Source: UBA5420 sp964485345
GTDB lineage: Bacteria > Bacillota > Limnochordia > Darwinibacteriales > Darwinibacteriaceae
Direction of reading: 5' to 3'
Length of the DNA stretch: 14,173 bases
Assembly: GCA_964485345.1 (NCBI GenBank)
Contig: CAZAJB010000053.1
Coordinates: 1-14,173, forward strand
The notes beneath the pieces are model-generated. The model saw only the letters and a list, made by a program, of their open reading frames with translations. It ran no database searches and was not told the DNA's origin. The position numbers and the translations under genes are program-made. This document shows positions 13,153 to 14,173 of the stretch, piece after piece. Each line of letters begins with the position of its first letter. Positions within the stretch are counted from its first letter, which is position 1.

Positions 13153-13503
13153 ATGAAAGCAAATGAATCAACAAAAAGCGAAAAGACAATCCCTCTTTTC
13201 TCCGCTGACGATGTGGAGAAGAACAAAACCATGGCGGGCCTTGCCTACCTCCTGTTCTTCCTACCCCTGATCACTTGCCCCGATTCGGAGTACGCCAAGT
13301 TTCACGCGAATCAATCCTTACTCCTCTGGATTACCGGAATCGCAGGGAACATCATTCTCGGCCTCATCCCCATTATTGGCTGGATCCTTCTACCATTTTT
13401 CACCATTGCCCTTGTGCTCCTAGGTGTCATAGGCTTAGTGAACGGCCTGAACGGCAATGCCAAGGAACTGCCCCTCATCGGAAAATACACACTATTGAAG
13501 TAG
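13153..13503 (+). CDS. DUF4870-like small membrane protein
   Basis: A 116-residue protein with a polar N-terminus and three hydrophobic segments (MAGLAYLLFFLPLIT, SLLLWITGIAGNIILGLIPIIGWI split by Gly, PFFTIALVLLGVIGLVNGL). The sequence FHANQSLLLWI followed by the segment pair and a short hydrophilic end ELPLIGKY matches the DUF4870/Tic20-like family, whose function is unknown. I chose the ATG at 13153 because GGAGGT lies 7 bases upstream. A TTG at 13138 with its own AAGGAG is an alternative adding five residues. It is the last gene of the permease operon, 26 bases behind the isomerase-like gene, and is followed by a terminator. No tie to sugar use is evident. Confidence 0.75.
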   Translation: MKANESTKSEKTIPLFSADDVEKNKTMAGLAYLLFFLPLITCPDSEYAKFHANQSLLLWITGIAGNIILGLIPIIGWILLPFFTIALVLLGVIGLVNGLNGNAKELPLIGKYTLLK

Positions 13504-13514
13504 TGAACCCGCTA

Positions 13515-13552
13515 GAAAGCCCCGCTGTGCTATATGCACGGCGGGGCCTTTC
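13515..13552. terminator. Terminator between convergent genes, likely bidirectional
   Basis: A long stem (13515-13530 with 13536-13552, one bulged C and one G-U pair) with core GCCCCGC and a 5-base loop; T runs flank it on both strands (CCTTTC on plus, GCTTTC on minus). It lies between the stop of the DUF4870-like gene and that of the AraC-family gene. Confidence 0.85.
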
Positions 13553-13553
13553 A

Positions 13554-14173
13554 CTAACGCTGGAGATGAGCTTTCCGATAAGCTAGGGGAGAAATGCCTT
13601 CGACTTGCTTAAAGGTGGTCGAGAAATGAGAACTGTTAACAAAGCCGCATTGCCTGGCTACTTCTTCCATAGAAATCTTTGTTTTGACCAGCATGCCGCA
13701 GGCTTTGCGGTGACGGCACTGCAGAATATACTGGTGAGGGGTCTTCCCTACTATTCTCGGAAAGATCTTTTGCAGGTAGGAAGGGCTGACGAAAATCGCG
13801 TCGCTAATATCCTTGATCGTAATATTGCTGGTGTAGTAAGTCTCGATATACCTACAAGCCTCTTGGACGATGTTTTCTATGTGGGGCTCGGAGCCTATCC
13901 GCCAATGTGGTGCGGGCTTGCCATCTCGAATCAACTGAATGGCGATGCGGTTCTCTAGACTAGTAAGCATCAGGGAGCTGGAATTCCCATGGTGCGAAAC
14001 CTCATAGATGAAAGCATCCAGCGCCTCAAGGAGAAAGTAGCTATACTTGGTGTCAAGGGAGCCGAACTCTAATGGGTCTGCCTCGCCTTGTTGGCGAGAG
14101 ACTTCAGCCATGAACGCCGGCAACACGCACATGGACATGTACTTGGCCAAACTCGGCTTACCATCAGCGTGGA
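13554..14173 (-). CDS. AraC-family transcriptional regulator, 5' end outside window
   Basis: The C-terminal two thirds of an AraC/XylS-type regulator. The last ~100 residues hold the paired helix-turn-helix domain: IVQEACRYIETYYTSNITIKD leading to ISDAIFVSPSYLQKIFPRIVG (first helix pair), then MEEVARQCGFVNSSHFSTTFK and the closing GISPLAYRK (second pair), all classical for the family. The upstream part would be the ligand-binding or dimerisation domain. The frame stays open to the window edge, with residues such as HADGKPSLAKY before the first ATG codons, so the true start lies beyond 14173. It is convergent with the sugar-permease operon. Such proteins often control neighbouring sugar genes, but the target is unknown. 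Confidence 0.92.
   Translation of the reverse strand, partial: HADGKPSLAKYMSMCVLPAFMAEVSRQQGEADPLEFGSLDTKYSYFLLEALDAFIYEVSHHGNSSSLMLTSLENRIAIQLIRDGKPAPHWRIGSEPHIENIVQEACRYIETYYTSNITIKDISDAIFVSPSYLQKIFPRIVGKTPHQYILQCRHRKACGMLVKTKISMEEVARQCGFVNSSHFSTTFKQVEGISPLAYRKAHLQR

Overview
The window looks like chromosome from a diderm (outer-membrane-bearing) Firmicute, perhaps of the Limnochordia type. This placement is inferred. Nearly every gene has a strong AGGAGG-type ribosome-binding site, and one leader is a c-di-GMP-II riboswitch, a class found mainly in Clostridia-like Firmicutes. Yet the window also encodes outer-membrane machinery: a CsgG-type pore, a CsgF-like partner and a small beta-barrel-like protein ending in Phe. 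Its sugar-binding protein has a plain signal peptide and no lipobox, which suits a real periplasm.

Layout. (1) 1-2055, minus strand: an ABC sugar-uptake operon with a solute-binding protein, an intercistronic hairpin and an inner-membrane permease cut by the window edge. (2) 2323-4481, plus strand, divergent from it: an acetamidase/formamidase-family protein and a SARP/BTAD-type regulator with a degenerate GGDEF-like C-terminus, closed by a strong terminator. (3) 4568-10472, plus strand: a curli-type functional amyloid locus. (4) 10534-13503, plus strand: two ABC sugar permeases, a TIM-barrel sugar isomerase/epimerase-like protein and a DUF4870-like membrane protein, ending at a terminator shared with a convergent AraC-family regulator that runs off the right edge.

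The curli locus is the notable part. A c-di-GMP-II riboswitch (about 4674-4771) precedes a six-gene operon: a giant curlin-repeat protein of about 40 eleven-residue half-repeats (interrupted by a 10-N assembly gap), two more curlin-repeat proteins, a small beta-barrel-like protein, a CsgF-like protein and CsgG. After a terminator-like hairpin, a c-di-GMP-I (GEMM-I) riboswitch (about 9791-9881) precedes a compact curlin protein with ten half-repeats, the size of CsgA or CsgB. Two unrelated c-di-GMP RNA sensors therefore appear to govern one extracellular amyloid system. From the pairings visible in the sequence, the first should act as an ON switch and the second as an OFF switch, so subunit composition could change with c-di-GMP level.

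Working model: c-di-GMP turns on the large curlin subunits and their export pore through the class II switch, while the class I switch tunes the small subunit the opposite way. The proteins pass the inner membrane by Sec (all have signal peptides), cross the outer membrane through CsgG/CsgF and assemble as amyloid fibres. No CsgD, CsgE or CsgC homologue is visible here. The flanking sugar transporters seem functionally separate.
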